From positions 1 through 41,205 of the forward strand of contig DVJW01000065.1 of NCBI GenBank assembly GCA_018716505.1: DNA of 41,205 nucleotides. The letters are read 5' to 3'. The notes beneath the pieces were generated by a model. It made no database searches, was not told the DNA's origin, and saw only the letters and a program-made list of their open reading frames with translations. This stretch comes from Candidatus Faecaligallichristensenella faecipullorum (GTDB lineage: Bacteria > Bacillota > Clostridia > Christensenellales > Aristaeellaceae). The translations under genes and the position numbers were made by a program. Positions 39,274-41,205 of the stretch are shown here, in pieces (position 1 is the first letter of the stretch; every line of letters begins with the position of its first letter).

Positions 39274-40077
39274 TTATGCCTCCTGAATGGATTCATTGGT
39301 ATGGGGTTTTCCAATCAACAATTCCTCCAGCCGGCCATGGATCAGGCCGTTGGAGGCGATCACATTGCCGGTGAGATTGCAGTCGGCCTCCCCCGGCCAG
39401 CCGGTCACCTTGCCGCCCGCCTCCTCCACCATGACGCGCCCGGCCGCAAAATCGTAAAGATAAATGCCCAGTTCAAAAAAGCCGTCGCACCGGCCCGAGG
39501 CCACGCAGCAAAGGTCATAGGCCGCCGAACCCATGCGCCTGAGGTCGCTCAATTCGCGCACCAGCGCCGGAAGCAGCCCATGGGTGCGCCGGGCGTTCCC
39601 GGGATTCCGGTGGGCAAAGCCCATGCTGACCACCGCGTCGCCCGGATCCGAAATTTCAGACACCCGAATGCGCTCCCCGTTCAGGGTGGCCCCTTTGCCC
39701 CGCTGGGCCGCATACAGCTCGTTCAAAGGCGGACAATACACCACCCCCAGCTGCAAGACGCCGCCCTGCTCATAGGCGATGGACACCGTGTACATGGGCA
39801 GATTTTTGATAAAATTGGTGGTGCCGTCAATGGGATCCACAATCCACCTTCCCCCGCTGCCCGAGGTCTCGCCGTATTCCTCGCCAAAGAAGCCGTCCTC
39901 AGGGCATTCGGCTAAAATCATCTCTCGAATCATGCGTTCCGAGGCCTTGTCGCATTCGGTCACAAAGTCGTGATGCGCCTTGGCCTGCACCCGGAAGGAA
40001 CGGTGGTTTAAAAGATAAGCTCCGGCCTTTTGCGCCGCACGCTTAGCCAGTTCAAACTTCTCCTCCAAGCTCAGCAT
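39274..40077 (-). CDS. Inositol monophosphatase-family phosphatase
   Basis: 267 residues of the Mg-dependent IMPase/CysQ/FBPase fold. Metal-binding motifs are FFGEEYGE (~65-72) and DPIDGTTNF (~81-89); the second site motif reads YDFAAGRVMVEEAGG near 206-220. Substrate could be inositol phosphate, 3'-phosphoadenosine 5'-phosphate or another small phosphate, and is not decided by sequence. ATG has a GAAAGGAG site. Head of a two-gene operon. Confidence 0.9.
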   Translation of the reverse strand: MLSLEEKFELAKRAAQKAGAYLLNHRSFRVQAKAHHDFVTECDKASERMIREMILAECPEDGFFGEEYGETSGSGGRWIVDPIDGTTNFIKNLPMYTVSIAYEQGGVLQLGVVYCPPLNELYAAQRGKGATLNGERIRVSEISDPGDAVVSMGFAHRNPGNARRTHGLLPALVRELSDLRRMGSAAYDLCCVASGRCDGFFELGIYLYDFAAGRVMVEEAGGKVTGWPGEADCNLTGNVIASNGLIHGRLEELLIGKPHTNESIQEA

Positions 40078-40151
40078 TTTGCCTACTCCTTTCGCCCGGA
40101 AAAGAAATTCGCGCCGAATTACAAAAAACAGGTGCGCCGGGCTGCAAAATC

Positions 40152-40160
40152 TGATACAAT
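40152..40160 (+). promoter_or_regulatory. Extended -10 promoter for the exonuclease III gene
   Basis: TGATACAAT, i.e. a TGn extension and TACAAT (40155-40160), 34 bases before the start. No good -35 is seen. Confidence 0.5.
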
Positions 40161-40193
40161 CATATCATAAATTTGCGTCAGGCGGTGTGAAGA

Positions 40194-40958
40194 TTGATTA
40201 AATTGATTTCGTGGAATGTAAATGGCCTGCGCGCCTGCTTGGACAAGGACTTTATGAAGAGCTTTCAGGCGCTGAACGCCGATGTATTCTGCCTTCAGGA
40301 AACCAAGCTGCAGCCCGGCCAGGTGACGCTGGATCTGCCCGGTTATAGCCAATTCTGGAACAGCGCCGAGAAAAAGGGCTATTCGGGGACCGCGGTGTTC
40401 ACCAGGCTTCCGGTTCTGGGCGTTCAAAACGGCATCGGCGTCGAGGTTCACGACCACGAAGGCCGGGTCATCACCGTGGAGTTCGAACATTTTTATCTGA
40501 TCTGCTGCTATACCCCCAACAGCCAACGGGAGCTGGCCCGCTTGGATTACCGCATGGAATGGGAAAGGGATTTTCGTAACTACCTTTTGGGTCTGGAACG
40601 CCGGAAGCCGGTGGTGCTTTGCGGCGACTTAAACGTGGCCCATCAGGAAATTGACCTTAAAAATCCGCGCACCAATCACATGAACGCCGGGTTCACCGAC
40701 CAGGAGCGCGCCGAGTTCACCAAATTGCTGGAGGCCGGATACATCGACAGTTTCCGCCATTTTTATCCGGACGCGGTGGGCCAATACAGCTGGTGGAGTT
40801 ACATACGCAACGCCCGGGCCACCAACGCGGGGTGGCGCATCGACTATTTTTGTGTATCCAAAAAACTGGAATCCGCCCTGCGCGGCGCGGCCATCCATCA
40901 GGAAATCTTTGGCTCCGACCATTGTCCGGTGGAGCTCACCATGGAATTTCCGGAATAG
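40194..40958 (+). CDS. xth: Exodeoxyribonuclease III / AP endonuclease
   Basis: 254 residues of the EEP (exo/endo/phosphatase) fold. Repairs abasic sites and degrades duplex ends. Motifs: ISWNVNGLRA (~4-13), CLQETKLQ with metal-binding Glu (~35), CGDLNVAH, and the C-terminal GSDHCPVEL with catalytic Asp/His. Start is TTG because an in-frame stop lies 6 bases upstream and MIKLISWNVNG is the normal N-terminus. The ribosome-binding site is weak, which with TTG suggests low expression. Confidence 0.94.
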   Translation: MIKLISWNVNGLRACLDKDFMKSFQALNADVFCLQETKLQPGQVTLDLPGYSQFWNSAEKKGYSGTAVFTRLPVLGVQNGIGVEVHDHEGRVITVEFEHFYLICCYTPNSQRELARLDYRMEWERDFRNYLLGLERRKPVVLCGDLNVAHQEIDLKNPRTNHMNAGFTDQERAEFTKLLEAGYIDSFRHFYPDAVGQYSWWSYIRNARATNAGWRIDYFCVSKKLESALRGAAIHQEIFGSDHCPVELTMEFPE

Positions 40959-40971
40959 GCCGGAAACCTCT

Positions 40972-41205
40972 GGGTGTTGACAAAGTCAACACCCTTCGAA
41001 AAAATGAAAAATTTCATTTTTTCGAGTTGCATCATTTTCCTGTCACCTTCGGTGACGGCCGGAAAATGATAGAAGAAGCGGCCACTTGGGCCGCTCCGAC
41101 GGCGCGGCGTCAAAATCTTCGATTTTGCCGTCCGCGGTCGCCTTTGGCGACTTGGAAGCCCAAAGGGCTTCCAACCTTGCTGCGTACATGCCGCCGCTGC
41201 GGATT
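40972..41205. repeat. Tract of seven consecutive hairpins after xth, running off the window edge
   Basis: Nearly every base pairs. Arms: 40972-40981/40985-40994 (GGGTGTTGAC), 40996-41009/41012-41025 (14 bases), 41031-41040/41061-41070 with GTCACC/GGTGAC inside, 41077-41083/41089-41095 (AGCGGCC), 41098-41103/41127-41132 enclosing CAAAATC/GATTTTG, 41137-41142/41146-41151 (GTCGCC), 41153-41161/41165-41173 (TGGAAGCCC). It ends with CGTACATGCCG (41183-41193), the reverse complement of the core in the tract at 4594. No ORF or protein-coding signal. Confidence 0.8.

Overview
The window is chromosomal DNA from a GC-rich, endospore-forming member of the Bacillota, probably an uncultured gut-type Clostridia. 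The evidence is a full-length spoIIE-like gene, a Cys T-box leader, a YesM/YesN two-component pair, strong GGAGG ribosome-binding sites and many good sigma-A promoters (TTGACA-17-TATAAT type). I cannot name the species. No rRNA, tRNA, phage, IS element or CRISPR array is visible.

The left 8.5 kb, all on the minus strand, is most of a glycyl-radical-enzyme bacterial microcompartment (BMC) locus for fucose/rhamnose-type 1,2-propanediol metabolism. Reading leftward it holds the B12-independent propanediol dehydratase, its radical-SAM activase, a EutS/PduU-type shell protein, a EutP/PduV GTPase, a class II lactaldehyde-forming aldolase, a GlcG/PduO-C-like protein, a CoA-acylating propionaldehyde dehydrogenase (PduP/EutE) and a zinc-type alcohol dehydrogenase cut by the window edge. 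Four of these proteins carry a terminal amphipathic helix that looks like an encapsulation peptide. The aldolase would split fuculose- or rhamnulose-1-phosphate to lactaldehyde plus DHAP. Lactaldehyde is reduced to 1,2-propanediol, dehydrated to propionaldehyde, and then oxidised to propionyl-CoA or reduced to propanol inside the shell. The two halves of the locus have their own sigma-A promoters, and each has an operator-like dyad just before its first start codon. Other shell proteins, and probably a phosphotransacylase, should lie beyond the left edge.

From 8.6 to 11.5 kb are a Cof-type HAD phosphatase, a small ABM-domain protein and a membrane-anchored HtrA protease. From 11.5 to 19.5 kb is a carbohydrate uptake module: two permeases, a cytoplasmic beta-propeller glycosidase and a secreted solute-binding protein on the minus strand, with a divergent YesM-like kinase and YesN-like regulator that probably control it. 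No ATPase is encoded there, as is usual for this transporter class.

From 19.5 to 26 kb are a GNAT acetyltransferase, an FAD oxidoreductase, a CAP/SCP secreted protein, SpoIIE, an XRE regulator and a secreted protein made of three copies of one module. From 26 to 36 kb are carAB with an apparent leader attenuator, a sulfatase, cysE-cysS under a Cys T-box, and a uroporphyrinogen-decarboxylase-family protein. The right end holds an AI-2E-family transporter, a lipoprotein, an inositol-monophosphatase-family enzyme with a threonine-aldolase-like enzyme, and exonuclease III.

The most unusual non-coding signals are two intergenic tracts (about 4594-4749 and 40972-41205) built almost wholly of consecutive perfect hairpins. 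One lies inside the BMC operon, and the two share an 11-base core on opposite strands.
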